Shown one piece after another: positions 40,733 through 48,279 of a stretch of DNA of 64,000 nt. The notes under the pieces are model-generated. The model ran no database searches, was not told the DNA's origin, and saw nothing but the letters and a program-made list of their open reading frames with translations. Numbering within the stretch: position 1 is the first letter of the stretch; the number at the start of each line of letters is the position of its first letter. This stretch comes from Streptomyces sp. AV19 (GTDB lineage Bacteria; Actinomycetota; Actinomycetes; Streptomycetales; Streptomycetaceae): NCBI RefSeq assembly GCF_015999245.1, contig NZ_JAEAMR010000019.1:24760-88759 (forward strand). Direction: 5' to 3'. The translations under genes were made by a program, and so were the position numbers.

Positions 40733-41104
40733 TCAGGGACGGGCGGGCAGCGCGCTGCTGTCCTGCCCGAGGTGCTGGCGCAGCCAGGCGACGGCGGCCG
40801 GGGTCATCGCCCCGGTGTCCGGCTCGCTGAGCAGCGCGGTGTCGATGTCGTGCATCGCGTCGGCCGGCGGGAGCAGCCGCATGTAGTCGGGGTCGATCCC
40901 GGCGCGGTGACGGTTGCCGCTCAGCTCTACCAGGTCGTAGAGGGCCTTGCCGGTGTAGGCGTGCCGCCAGGCCCGTTCCACCCGGGCGACGAAGGTGTGG
41001 CCGCTCTTGCCGAGCCAGAACCGTTCGGCGTCGCGGAACAGGACGATGTCGCCCTGGGTGTAGATGGTCGTCGGGCGGGTGGCCTGCGTCTGAGGCTGGG
41101 TCAC
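40733..41104 (-). CDS. Hypothetical protein
   Basis: A 123-residue alpha/beta protein read from GTG 41104 (GGAG upstream). The N-terminal half has beta-rich text (TIYTQGDIVLFRDAERFWLG, VARVERAWRHAYTGKAL), the C-terminal half is helical. It has the look of a small SH3-like or nucleic-acid binding protein; no family named. The 130 bp upstream (41105-41233) hold no convincing gene. Confidence 0.55.
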   Translation of the reverse strand: MTQPQTQATRPTTIYTQGDIVLFRDAERFWLGKSGHTFVARVERAWRHAYTGKALYDLVELSGNRHRAGIDPDYMRLLPPADAMHDIDTALLSEPDTGAMTPAAVAWLRQHLGQDSSALPARP

Positions 41105-41233
41105 GTGCTCTCCTCACATCGCGTGCACCGGCGCGGGGCCGGCGGGTCCGGACTGCCCGGCTCCCAGTCACCGCCCGACCCAGCCGCCGTGGTCGGCGGT
41201 CGGTGCGGGCGGATCAGGCAGCTGCCAGACCGG

Positions 41234-41797
41234 CTATCCGGCGAGGTCGACGACCACGCGGTCGCCGTCGGCACGCCGGCCGATGATGACCCGGCCCTCG
41301 CGGGCGGCGCGGGCGATGTCGGGGTCCGTGCCTTCGACCAAGTGCTCGTACGACTCGTAGTCCGCGAGGGTCCAGGCCGTGCAGTCACCGTGCCGGGAGC
41401 GGAACTGGGCGGGGGTCATCCGGCCTTCCTCGTGGGTGCAGCCATGGGCCGTTCCCTGACGGAGAGGGTGCGGTTCCAGGCCGAGGACGTGGGCGTGGCG
41501 GACGAGGATACGGGCGGTGTCGCTAACGGCGTCGGCCGGCACGGTGCCCGGTTTGGTGAGCAGGTCAGCGATGGCATGACTGGCCTGGCGTGCCTGGGCA
41601 AGCTCGCGGTGCAAACTGCGGATGGTCTCATCGCGCTCGGCAAGGAGGTTCTCGTAGATGTCTACCGTGCCCGCGTAGGTGTCGAGCATGCTCTTGGTGT
41701 CGTCGCACGGGTTGTGAGCTTCCTGCAGCGCGTGATCGCGCTGGCCGCCCCGGACGGTGAGGGCCTTGAGGATCTTGTTGCGGAGGTTGCGCATCAT
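41234..41797 (-). CDS. Hypothetical protein with helical N-terminus
   Basis: A 187-residue protein: N-terminal basic helix, coiled coil (IYENLLAERDETIRSLHREL), a middle rich in His/Cys, and a C-terminal 60-residue module (RSRHGDCTAWTLADYESYEH, ending RVVVDLAG). AAGGAG precedes ATG 41797. Its start overlaps the stop of the 61-residue ORF upstream by three bases (ATGATG). Confidence 0.55.
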   Translation of the reverse strand: MMRNLRNKILKALTVRGGQRDHALQEAHNPCDDTKSMLDTYAGTVDIYENLLAERDETIRSLHRELAQARQASHAIADLLTKPGTVPADAVSDTARILVRHAHVLGLEPHPLRQGTAHGCTHEEGRMTPAQFRSRHGDCTAWTLADYESYEHLVEGTDPDIARAAREGRVIIGRRADGDRVVVDLAG

Positions 41798-41979
41798 CGC
41801 GGAGGCTCCTTGGTGTCGGCATGACGGTCGAGGGCAGCTGCATCCACACGGCGTCGGCGCTCGGCTGCCCAGAGCTCCGCGCAGCGGGCGCTGCGGTGGG
41901 CGTCGGCCTGGTCCCGCAGGCCGTGCTGACGGAGTGTTTCCGCCGACAGGCTGCGGGCCAGAGCGCACGGGGCGGTCAC
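41794..41979 (-). CDS. Small coupled ORF downstream of WhiB
   Basis: A 61-residue protein from GTG 41979, which overlaps the whiB-like stop (GTGA); its own TGA overlaps the next start (ATGATG). The sequence is helical and basic (SAETLRQHGLRDQADAHRSA, WAAERRRRVDAAALDRHADT). Coupling on both sides supports its translation although the frame alone is unremarkable. Confidence 0.5.
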   Translation of the reverse strand: MTAPCALARSLSAETLRQHGLRDQADAHRSARCAELWAAERRRRVDAAALDRHADTKEPPR

Positions 41980-42230
41980 GGCGTCTTCGTGGCGCGGTTG
42001 CGGGCGGCGCGGCGCTGGATCAAGCGGCGCTCGTCCTCGTGGAGACCGCCCCACACGCCGTACTCCTGGCCGGACTCGAGGGCCCACTGCAGGCACTGCT
42101 CCATGACGGGGCAGCGGCGGCAGACGGCCTTGGCTTCCTCGATCTGCAGCAGCGCCGGGCCGGCGTTGCCGATCGGGAAGAACAACTCCGGGTCCTCGTC
42201 GAGGCATTCGGCCTGGCGGCGCCATTCCAT
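41976..42230 (-). CDS. WhiB-family transcriptional regulator
   Basis: An 84-residue Wbl protein. The four iron-sulfur cysteines are visible as C-x(n)-C-x2-C-x5-C (ECLDEDPELFF, then AVCRRCPVMEQC), followed by the turn GVWGGL and a basic tail RRLIQRRAARNRA for DNA binding. Plasmid-borne Wbl proteins can interfere with host development or redox regulation through sigma factor binding. ATG 42230 has GGAGG 6 bp upstream; 42242 is an alternative. The 170 bp upstream likely carry the promoter. Confidence 0.85.
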   Translation of the reverse strand: MEWRRQAECLDEDPELFFPIGNAGPALLQIEEAKAVCRRCPVMEQCLQWALESGQEYGVWGGLHEDERRLIQRRAARNRATKTP

Positions 42231-42403
42231 GGCATCCTCCATCTCGTGTTGTCAGGGGGGTATGCGGGGCCGCGGGGGCGGGCGTGAGGTGATCCCGGCC
42301 CTCCGGTGCAGCGTGCGCGCCGTCGGCGGGCTGACCTTCCTCGCACCCGCCCCCTGCGGCGGTGGGATGAGTTGTTCGGTCCCGGTGGCGCTGGATCGGT
42401 TGC

Positions 42404-42583
42404 TCAGCGCCGGTGCCGGAGCGCGTTGTTGTAGGCGTCCTGGAGCCGGGCGAGGCGCTCGTGGAGCGGCGCGCCGGCCTTGCACGGTTTGCTGTTCTGG
42501 CAGGACTCGCAGTTGCTGGTGTGTTCGGTGGAGTCCTGGAAGGCGCGCATGTAGCGCTGGTAGAGGTCGTTCTTTGCGGTCAT
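42404..42583 (-). CDS. Small Cys-containing protein
   Basis: A 59-residue protein too short for routine calling: MTAKNDLYQRYMRAFQDS, then NCESCQNSKPC with a C-x2-C-x4-C cluster, then a helix (LHERLARLQDAYNNALRH). It may bind zinc or an Fe-S centre. ATG 42583 overlaps the stop of the 29-residue ORF upstream (ATGA). Confidence 0.55.
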   Translation of the reverse strand: MTAKNDLYQRYMRAFQDSTEHTSNCESCQNSKPCKAGAPLHERLARLQDAYNNALRHRR

Positions 42584-42669
42584 CGGCCGCTGTTCTCGGA
42601 CTGCTTGTTGGCCTCCGCGACCTTCCGCGACAGTTCCGCCCGCTCTTCGTCGGTCAGCGAGGTGATCAC
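42580..42669 (-). CDS. 29-residue coupled peptide
   Basis: GTG 42669 overlaps the preceding stop (GTGA) and its TGA overlaps the next ATG (ATGA). The peptide is a single amphipathic helix (ITSLTDEERAELSRKVAEAN). Short but framed exactly like its neighbours, so probably translated, perhaps for coupling. Confidence 0.4.
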   Translation of the reverse strand: MITSLTDEERAELSRKVAEANKQSENSGR

Positions 42670-43007
42670 AGGGTCACCCCCTGCCCGGCCGTACCGCGGA
42701 CGTCGCCGGCCTCGCGGACCAGGTGGTCGGACGTAGTCCACACGGTCCCGACCGCGAACGGCTCGGCGCCCGGCTGCAGCACGTCCTTGACGATCAGGGC
42801 CCACTGCGCGCAGCGGCGACGGAGCAGTTCCCGGGCCTGCCGCGGGTCGCGGATCAGGGCCAGGACCTCGAACATGCCGTCCTGGTTCCGGTAGATGGCG
42901 CCCCTGCGGCGCGGGCCGATCTGGTCGTCGATGACCCGTCGGAGCGCTTCGAGGGTCGCCGGGTCGGCCTGGGTGGCGGGGAGCGGTTGTGCCATGCTGA
43001 CGGTCAT
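42666..43007 (-). CDS. Hypothetical protein
   Basis: A 113-residue protein from ATG 43007 (GGAGA upstream). Helical N-terminus (ATLEALRRVIDDQIGPRRRG) and a C-terminal half with WALIVKDVLQPGAEPFAVG, which looks like a small beta domain. No family recognised. First gene of the 43007-41234 chain of overlapping small genes. Confidence 0.55.
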   Translation of the reverse strand: MTVSMAQPLPATQADPATLEALRRVIDDQIGPRRRGAIYRNQDGMFEVLALIRDPRQARELLRRRCAQWALIVKDVLQPGAEPFAVGTVWTTSDHLVREAGDVRGTAGQGVTL

Positions 43008-43040
43008 CTGGATCTCCGATCAGGTCCAGTGCGTGAGATC

Positions 43041-43070
43041 AGCCCCCAGGGACACGCATCCCTGGGGGCT
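43041..43070 (-). terminator. 12-bp hairpin
   Basis: 43041-43052 pairs exactly with 43059-43070 (6-base loop) between the gene at 43148 and the small-gene operon starting at 43007. Confidence 0.7.
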
Positions 43071-43147
43071 GCTGACTGCCGCACGAGCAGCCACGACCGC
43101 CTCCGTCCGGAGAACAGGTGGGGGCGACCGTGACCGTTCGTCAGCCG

Positions 43148-43930
43148 TCAGTGGCCGACAGCCGCGCCAGCCAGTCGGCCCACCTTGGCGACGTGGGCGT
43201 CCTGCTCCGTGATCAGGGTCTGGGCCTGGCCCGCAATGGTGTGGGCGTCGTACTCCCCGCGGTAGTCCTTGCCGTAGTAGTCGCCGGGCGCGATGTGCCA
43301 GTCCTTGGCCTCCGGGTATCCGGCGGCCACCAGGGCTTCGTCGAAGCCCAGCATGTGCTCGTGGAAGTTCCGGTCATGGACTTCCGCGATCTCCTGAGCG
43401 CGGAGGTCGAAGGCAATGGCCGCGGTCAGGTAGGCGTCCTGGGCGTCGACGAGGCGGGAGATGGCGGCGGTCCACTCCTTGGCGGCCTCCGGGTCGCGGA
43501 GATACGCGAAGGCGGCCTCCACGGCGCGCTTCGCCTGGCTGTGCGCCTTCCACCGGTCCCCGGTGTCCTTGACCACGTCCTTCAGCTCCGCGACGTGGGC
43601 GGCGTTGCGCCACTCGATACGGGCTTGGCGGTAGACCTCCGACAGGAAGAAGCGGGCCTTCTCGCGGAGGTCGTATTCGTCCTCGTTGGACTCCGTGCGC
43701 CCGGCGTCCTTGTCGACGTGCCGGTACGCCAGCCTCGAGTCGTCCCAGTAGCGCTCCGGCTCCTCCGGACGGGCCTCCCGGCCTGTGAAGGGCTTGAAGG
43801 TGTAGCTGTTACCCCAGCCGGAGGGGTGGGGCTCCACCTTCTCCAGGTTGGCGGGGAGGTAGGGGGCCAACCGCACATTGAAGATTTCCTTCAGTTCGTC
43901 GGCGGTGACCTGGAACGTTTCGCCCAGCAT
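43148..43930 (-). CDS. Hypothetical protein of the transfer block
   Basis: A 260-residue, mostly helical soluble protein (LREKARFFLSEVYRQARIEW, YLRDPEAAKEWTAAISRLVD) with aromatic-rich loops at the start (GWGNSYTFKPF). ATG 43930 chosen because GAGGAG lies 8 bp upstream, within the in-frame ATG at 43945. No family recognised. Flanked on both sides by hairpin terminators, so it is its own transcription unit. Confidence 0.6.
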   Translation of the reverse strand: MLGETFQVTADELKEIFNVRLAPYLPANLEKVEPHPSGWGNSYTFKPFTGREARPEEPERYWDDSRLAYRHVDKDAGRTESNEDEYDLREKARFFLSEVYRQARIEWRNAAHVAELKDVVKDTGDRWKAHSQAKRAVEAAFAYLRDPEAAKEWTAAISRLVDAQDAYLTAAIAFDLRAQEIAEVHDRNFHEHMLGFDEALVAAGYPEAKDWHIAPGDYYGKDYRGEYDAHTIAGQAQTLITEQDAHVAKVGRLAGAAVGH

Positions 43931-43984
43931 GTGATTGCTCCTCATGGATTGCCTGAGATGTCGAGCGGCTGTCGTACGAGCAGC

Positions 43985-44027
43985 CACGGCCCCGGCCGCC
44001 CCGCTGTGTTCGGGGTGGCCGGGGCCG
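43985..44027 (-). terminator. Strong hairpin between two unknown genes
   Basis: 43985-43996 pairs with 44016-44027 (12 bp) and an inner GCCCC/GGGGT extension, after the gene ending at 44050. Confidence 0.65.
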
Positions 44028-44049
44028 TAGTCGTTCGTGCGCTGCGGAA

Positions 44050-44862
44050 CTACCGGCTGAGCTGCTCCGCTTTCGTGGCGAGCAGCGTGATCGTGCTCAG
44101 CAGGTCGGCCCGCTCGAACGGGCCCAGATGCGGGCCGTACTGCTGGAGCGTCGCCTCGAGTGCGTCGTGGACCCGCTGGACGTCAGCTCGGCGTACCGAG
44201 TCGGCGGTCGACGCCCACTGGAGCTCGCGCAGCAGCCACAGGCCCTGCTCCCGCTGCTCCTCCTGTTCCTCACGGACGGTGAGCGCGGCGCGGCGGGCGG
44301 GTTCGGTCCGCTGCTTGTGTGCGAAGAGGTGCGCGAGCCGAGCGCCGTCGGTGCAGCGGCTTCGGCCGGGCCGCTGGCAGACCACGCAGCCCTGGCAGTG
44401 GGACTGGTACAGCCGGAGCGCGGCCTTCGCGTCCAGGAGCGGCGCCACGATCTGGGTGACCGCCGGGGCAACCGTCATCCTCGGCTTGCGCATGACGCGC
44501 TTCGAACGTCGGCCATCGGTCTGCGCAACACCTTCCTCCAGGCGGCGCCGCCAGCGCTCGATGTCCACGTCGAGGACGACCAGGCGAAAACTGCCGCGGC
44601 AGCGGCGCGGATCCTTGGTGCCGGCCTTGTTCGTGTGGTGCACGACCAACTTGGTCTTCGCCTTCGACGTCGCGGCGACGTGGATCGGAACCCAGGTCCG
44701 GCAACTCGGGCAGACCAGTGACAGGCAGGCCGGTCGGAGGTCGTACTCGTGCGGCTGGAGGCTGGAGATGACGAGGGCGGGGAGGTCGCTGACGGCGCGG
44801 GAACGGGTCCGACGCTGGCGCGGCCGGGCGGTGGTCTCAATTTCGCGGAGCCTTGCAGGCAT
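44050..44862 (-). CDS. Zinc-ribbon protein, unknown role
   Basis: A 270-residue basic protein with two cysteine clusters: CPSCRTWVP (about 51-59) and CQGCVVCQRPGRSRC (about 155-170), the latter with four cysteines. A helical C-terminal half has LLRELQWASTADSVRRADV. It likely binds nucleic acid. GAGGAG precedes ATG 44862. It lies opposite to the regulatory island at 45219, and the region between holds two operator palindromes that may serve both directions. Confidence 0.6.
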   Translation of the reverse strand: MPARLREIETTARPRQRRTRSRAVSDLPALVISSLQPHEYDLRPACLSLVCPSCRTWVPIHVAATSKAKTKLVVHHTNKAGTKDPRRCRGSFRLVVLDVDIERWRRRLEEGVAQTDGRRSKRVMRKPRMTVAPAVTQIVAPLLDAKAALRLYQSHCQGCVVCQRPGRSRCTDGARLAHLFAHKQRTEPARRAALTVREEQEEQREQGLWLLRELQWASTADSVRRADVQRVHDALEATLQQYGPHLGPFERADLLSTITLLATKAEQLSR

Positions 44863-45102
44863 GGGGAACTCCTCACGAACGGGAGGGGCAGAGGTCGCGG
44901 GTGCTCTCTCCGTCCGTCAGGGCCCACGGCGAGCCGGTGTCCTGACGGGCGGACAGCGCATCTGCGCTGCGACGTGCACACAGCAGTCACGGACCCGGAG
45001 GAGTTGGAACTGCCTCTGAAACTCCGGGGCCACCGAGGGTGGCGGCTGCTGCGAGGGTGCTACAGGCGCACAACGTGTCGATATAGCGCCCGCAACCGGT
45101 CT

Positions 45103-45118
45103 GTTTAGTGCCCTAAAC
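45103..45118. promoter_or_regulatory. Operator 1 (GTTTA-N6-TAAAC)
   Basis: GTTTAGTGCCCTAAAC: arms GTTTAG/CTAAAC around a 4-base centre, in the divergent gap between the zinc-ribbon gene and the HTH sensor gene. Confidence 0.6.
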
Positions 45119-45180
45119 TCACCGGCTGCCCACACCGTAGACCGCACTGCAGCGCGCGTCAACCACCTTGAACTGATGCG

Positions 45181-45196
45181 GTTTAATGAGGTAAAC
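45181..45196. promoter_or_regulatory. Operator 2 (GTTTA-N6-TAAAC)
   Basis: GTTTAATGAGGTAAAC, the same 16-bp layout as 45103-45118, 78 bp downstream and 22 bp before the ATG at 45219. Two identical-format sites indicate binding by a dimeric repressor, most simply the HTH protein encoded next. Confidence 0.6.
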
Positions 45197-45218
45197 ACGA
45201 CCCTGGAGGGAGGCGCGC

Positions 45219-46142
45219 ATGGAGCAGGAACGGCTCGACGGGGACCTGTCCCCGCTGAAGGAGCAGCTCGACGCCGCTTTCGACGTCACCTTGTCCCGGT
45301 TGAAGGAGTTGTCCGACCCCCTGGAGCGGGCCAAGGCTGCGCACGCCCTCGCTGGCCGGGTACAGGACCTCTACGGGGCCGAGTTCCAAGTCGTCCGCAA
45401 CGAGGCGATCAACGAGACGCTGCGTGTGGGCAAACTGAACAGCACCCAGCTGGCAGCACAACTCGGTATCAGCAAGGGGCGCGTGAGCCAGCTCGCCAAG
45501 GGTGCTCCGCCTGAGCGCCTGTTCCTCGGTTCGGGCAAGGTGATCGTGGCCCTCGCTGAGAAGCTCGAGGATGGCAAACTGCAGGACGGCCAGGACAAGC
45601 CCCTGCAGGGCCCTGTGATCGCCACCGAGGACGTCCAGACCTATGAACGCCTCCGTGATCTGGCCGAAGACGTCGGCCTCGAGATCACGTTCGAGCGCAT
45701 CCCCCGTGGGGGCAACGTCCGGCTCAACCGCAACAACTTGATCGTGATCTGCGGCCCCCGGCTCTCGCCTCTGATCGAGCAAATCCTTGAGAGCGACCCC
45801 CACCTGCGGTTCGGCAGGGACGATGAGGGCTGGCACCTCGTCGACCGGAACACCGGCAAGGTCTACCGCTCGCCCATGGACCGCGGCGAGAACGCCGACA
45901 TCGCCTACTTCGGCCGGCTGCCCCGGCCGGACGGCCAGGGGACCTTCCTCTACATCGCCGGCATCCACGCCCGCGGCTCCGGCGGCGTCGTCCACTGGCT
46001 CAACACGGAGCTGGCCAACGTGCACCGCGAGCTCAAGGCCAAGCGGTTCTCGACTCTCGTCTCCAGCCGGTTCGACCCGGAGACACTGGAGATCGTCGAG
46101 AGTGCGCGCATCACGCCGTTCTACCGCCCGGAAGGGGCATGA
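45219..46142 (+). CDS. HTH sensor protein of the regulatory island
   Basis: A 307-residue protein. Residues about 65-95 form a helix-turn-helix (LNSTQLAAQLGISKGRVSQL). The region before it is a helical dimerisation segment; after about 130 comes an alpha/beta sensor-like domain with PRGGNVRLNRNNLIVICGPR, then GWHLVDRNTGKVYRSPMDRG and IAGIHARGSGGV, and an R-x-G-x-GG loop that may bind a nucleotide-like ligand. GGAGGG precedes ATG 45219. It overlaps no stop but ends 1 bp from the GTG of the phosphatase-like gene, forming a two-component-like pair. Confidence 0.65.
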   Translation: MEQERLDGDLSPLKEQLDAAFDVTLSRLKELSDPLERAKAAHALAGRVQDLYGAEFQVVRNEAINETLRVGKLNSTQLAAQLGISKGRVSQLAKGAPPERLFLGSGKVIVALAEKLEDGKLQDGQDKPLQGPVIATEDVQTYERLRDLAEDVGLEITFERIPRGGNVRLNRNNLIVICGPRLSPLIEQILESDPHLRFGRDDEGWHLVDRNTGKVYRSPMDRGENADIAYFGRLPRPDGQGTFLYIAGIHARGSGGVVHWLNTELANVHRELKAKRFSTLVSSRFDPETLEIVESARITPFYRPEGA

Positions 46143-46143
46143 C

Positions 46144-46983
46144 GTGCAGGTATCCATGGCGTCGGCCCAGGGCGCGGGCGCTGCGAACGAGGACTCCGTC
46201 CACGTCAGCCCCACCGGCGTCGTCGTGCTGGATGGCTTGTCCGCCCCACAGGACCTGCCCATGGGCTGTATCCACGGCACTCCATGGTTCGTGCGGCAGC
46301 TCGGCGCACGCCTGATCAACTTGATCGGCGACAACGCGGTCGCGCTGCGCGAAGCGCTGCGGACCGCCATCGCCGAGGTCAACGACCTGCACCGTGGCAC
46401 CTGCGCGCTGGACCAGGATGCCGTCCCGGCCACGACCGTCGTGATGGTCCGGGAGCGGGACGACGTCCTCGACTACCTGGTGCTCTCCGACAACGTGTTG
46501 GTGCTCGACCTCGGCGACGAAGGCGTCCAGACCGTGACCGACAAGCGGGTCGAGGAGGTCGCCGGCGAAGAGATGCGCGCCGCCCTCCAAGGCCCGACCG
46601 GCACCCCCGAGCACGCTGCCCGGGTCTCCGCGCTCGTCACCGTCCAGCGTCAACTCCGAAACCGACCGGGCGGCTACTGGGTGGCATCAACCAACCCGGC
46701 CGCGGCCGATGAAGCAATCACCGGCACTGTCGAGCTTGGCCAGGTCCGGCAGGCCGCGCTGCTGACAGACGGCGCGAGCCGCCTCGCCGACAGCTTCGGC
46801 GCCCTGAGCTGGGTGCAACTCCTCGACCTGCTACGCACCGAGGGGCCAGCGGCCCTCATCGCCCGCACCCGAGCAGTCGAACTCGCCGACCCGGTCGGCG
46901 AGCGGTGGCCGCGGTTCAAGCAGTCCGACGACGCAACCGCCGCGTACGTCCGCTGGTCTGCGAGGAGGATGGCCCGATGCTGA
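46144..46983 (+). CDS. PP2C-like serine/threonine phosphatase
   Basis: A 279-residue PP2C-type fold. The N-terminal metal site reads ANEDSVHVSPTGVVVLDGLS (about 15-34), a middle strand gives YLVLSDNVLVLDL, and the C-terminal metal box shows LLTDGASR and KQSDDATAAYV. The usual RxxMEDA start is replaced by AQGAGAANED, so the phosphate-binding arginine appears absent. GTG 46144 is taken as start; ATG 46156 is an alternative. The pairing with an HTH sensor suggests a phosphorylation-linked regulatory or defence-like unit; no kinase gene is visible nearby. Confidence 0.7.
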   Translation: MQVSMASAQGAGAANEDSVHVSPTGVVVLDGLSAPQDLPMGCIHGTPWFVRQLGARLINLIGDNAVALREALRTAIAEVNDLHRGTCALDQDAVPATTVVMVRERDDVLDYLVLSDNVLVLDLGDEGVQTVTDKRVEEVAGEEMRAALQGPTGTPEHAARVSALVTVQRQLRNRPGGYWVASTNPAAADEAITGTVELGQVRQAALLTDGASRLADSFGALSWVQLLDLLRTEGPAALIARTRAVELADPVGERWPRFKQSDDATAAYVRWSARRMARC

Positions 46984-47129
46984 TCACCACACAGCCGCAT
47001 GCCCCCCTCGCCGCCCTGGAGTTCGGAGGCTGCATCGGTGACGGTTCGTCTGAACATGCCGGAGGAAGCGAGAAGACCCGCCACGCTACAGTTCCGAAGA
47101 TCGCTCCGGTAATGTATCTTTCGTCGTGA
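46977..47129 (+). CDS. Small ORF overlapping the phosphatase
   Basis: A 50-residue peptide from ATG 46977 (GAGGAGG 8 bp upstream), beginning 7 bp before the phosphatase stop. Text: LITTQPHAPLAALEFGGCIG, then a low-complexity tail. It may be a truncated gene or a real small partner; the AT-richer tail (47100-47130) also contains a candidate promoter for the next gene. Confidence 0.4.
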   Translation: MLITTQPHAPLAALEFGGCIGDGSSEHAGGSEKTRHATVPKIAPVMYLSS

Positions 47130-47154
47130 TGTTGATGTTGGCTGGAGGTCTTGG

Positions 47155-47427
47155 ATGTCGGATCCGCTGCGGCGAGTTGACGCCCTTGTGGATCGGGAAA
47201 TCCTGCCCTCGCCACGAGTTCGCCAGCAGCTCCGCGTCGCCGCCGGCCTGTCGCAGACTGAAGTCGCAGAGGCGATCGGCGTCAAGAGGCTGGCCGTTGC
47301 CCGCTGGGAGTCGGGAGAGGCCCACCCACGCCGTCCGCATCGCGGGGTGTATGCCCACCTGCTGCGACGGCTGGCTGAGAGATACCCCAACGCGGCACGC
47401 GATAGCGAGGAGGTCAGCGCTGAATGA
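47155..47427 (+). CDS. Small XRE-family regulator
   Basis: A 90-residue HTH_3 protein (LSQTEVAEAIGVKRLAVARW, then ESGEAHPRRPHRGVYAHLLR). No extra domain. GGAGG precedes ATG 47155. It ends the regulatory island and lies just upstream of the iteron-like region, so replication or partition control is possible. Confidence 0.7.
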   Translation: MSDPLRRVDALVDREILPSPRVRQQLRVAAGLSQTEVAEAIGVKRLAVARWESGEAHPRRPHRGVYAHLLRRLAERYPNAARDSEEVSAE

Positions 47428-48069
47428 TGTCCCTCTCGACGCTCGACTGCAAGTCGACCCCGCAATTCCCCGCCGACTTCGCGTGCTGCCGCGCTGCGCG
47501 CCGGGGCTTTTTCGTACTTCCGGGTACCCCGACCAGCCCTCCGCAGAGGGGGTCGGGATGACCTAGGTCTGGGGCGGCTTCGCCGCCGGGGCGCTCAGCC
47601 ACTGAGGTGATTCGCACTCACCTCGGCCAGCGGCCCAACTGTCTCCGGAGGGTTTCGCACGCCCTCTGAAGGGATTGCCCGCCCGGTTCGCACCCGGTCG
47701 AACAGTTCATTTTCTGGTTCGCCACGAACCAACGAAGACCACGAGGGCCTTCGTCATGCCCTCACGCGTAAGGAGAGGAGCGCTGCCATTTTGCACTACC
47801 TCTTGGGGGCCTGTCAGCCCCGGCATGTCCGTTTGGCGCGGAATGCGGCTTCGTGTGCGTCACATCTCCGTCCGACGAGTGATCGCGCACCGGCGCAACA
47901 GCGCCAGCTCAGCGCGCCCGGCCGACCGCACGCCCCTGTCTCTCGAACTGCGCCCCCGGCCGGATTTCTTCGGAGCAGGGCTCGGTTGTCCGCAGCACCC
48001 CTGGCCCTCGCACCTGTCCTTTCCCCGTTGCTCCCTTTGACCGTCCGTTGCGCGGCCCGGGGTAGGGCG
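47428..48069. other. Iteron-like region upstream of rep
   Basis: About 640 bp without a convincing gene. It contains GRTTCGCAC boxes at 47609-47617, 47652-47660 and 47685-47693 plus a split copy at 47716-47725, and small hairpins (GAGGTGA/TCACCTC near 47605, GGTTCG/CGAACC at 47716-47730). Its position immediately upstream of the large Rep candidate and its repeats make it the best candidate replication origin in the window, although no AT-rich unwinding element stands out. Confidence 0.45.
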
Positions 48070-48279
48070 GTGAGCGCGGTGATGGCGAGTGCCGCTGCGG
48101 TGATCCGGAGGCCCGTCCCGCGGGGCGGGACGGGAGTCAAGGTTCCTGTCCGCCGGGCGGGAGCTCTCGGGGTTCTGGCTGCTGCTTGGGCTCTGTCCAC
48201 AGGGGGCCTGCGTAAGGCTGCCGGGATGATCTTCGAGCAGCTGTTCACGTCCTCGACCGCTACGGCGGTGGGCCGGTGA
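48070..48279 (+). CDS. Possible leader ORF coupled to rep
   Basis: A frame of 69 codons from GTG 48070 (GTG 48079 and ATG 48082 are alternatives) with a hydrophobic stretch (AGALGVLAAAWALSTGGLRK) and a TGA that overlaps the GTG of the rep gene (GTGA). The coupling suggests translation, perhaps as a copy-control leader; composition alone is not convincing. Confidence 0.35.
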   Translation: MSAVMASAAAVIRRPVPRGGTGVKVPVRRAGALGVLAAAWALSTGGLRKAAGMIFEQLFTSSTATAVGR

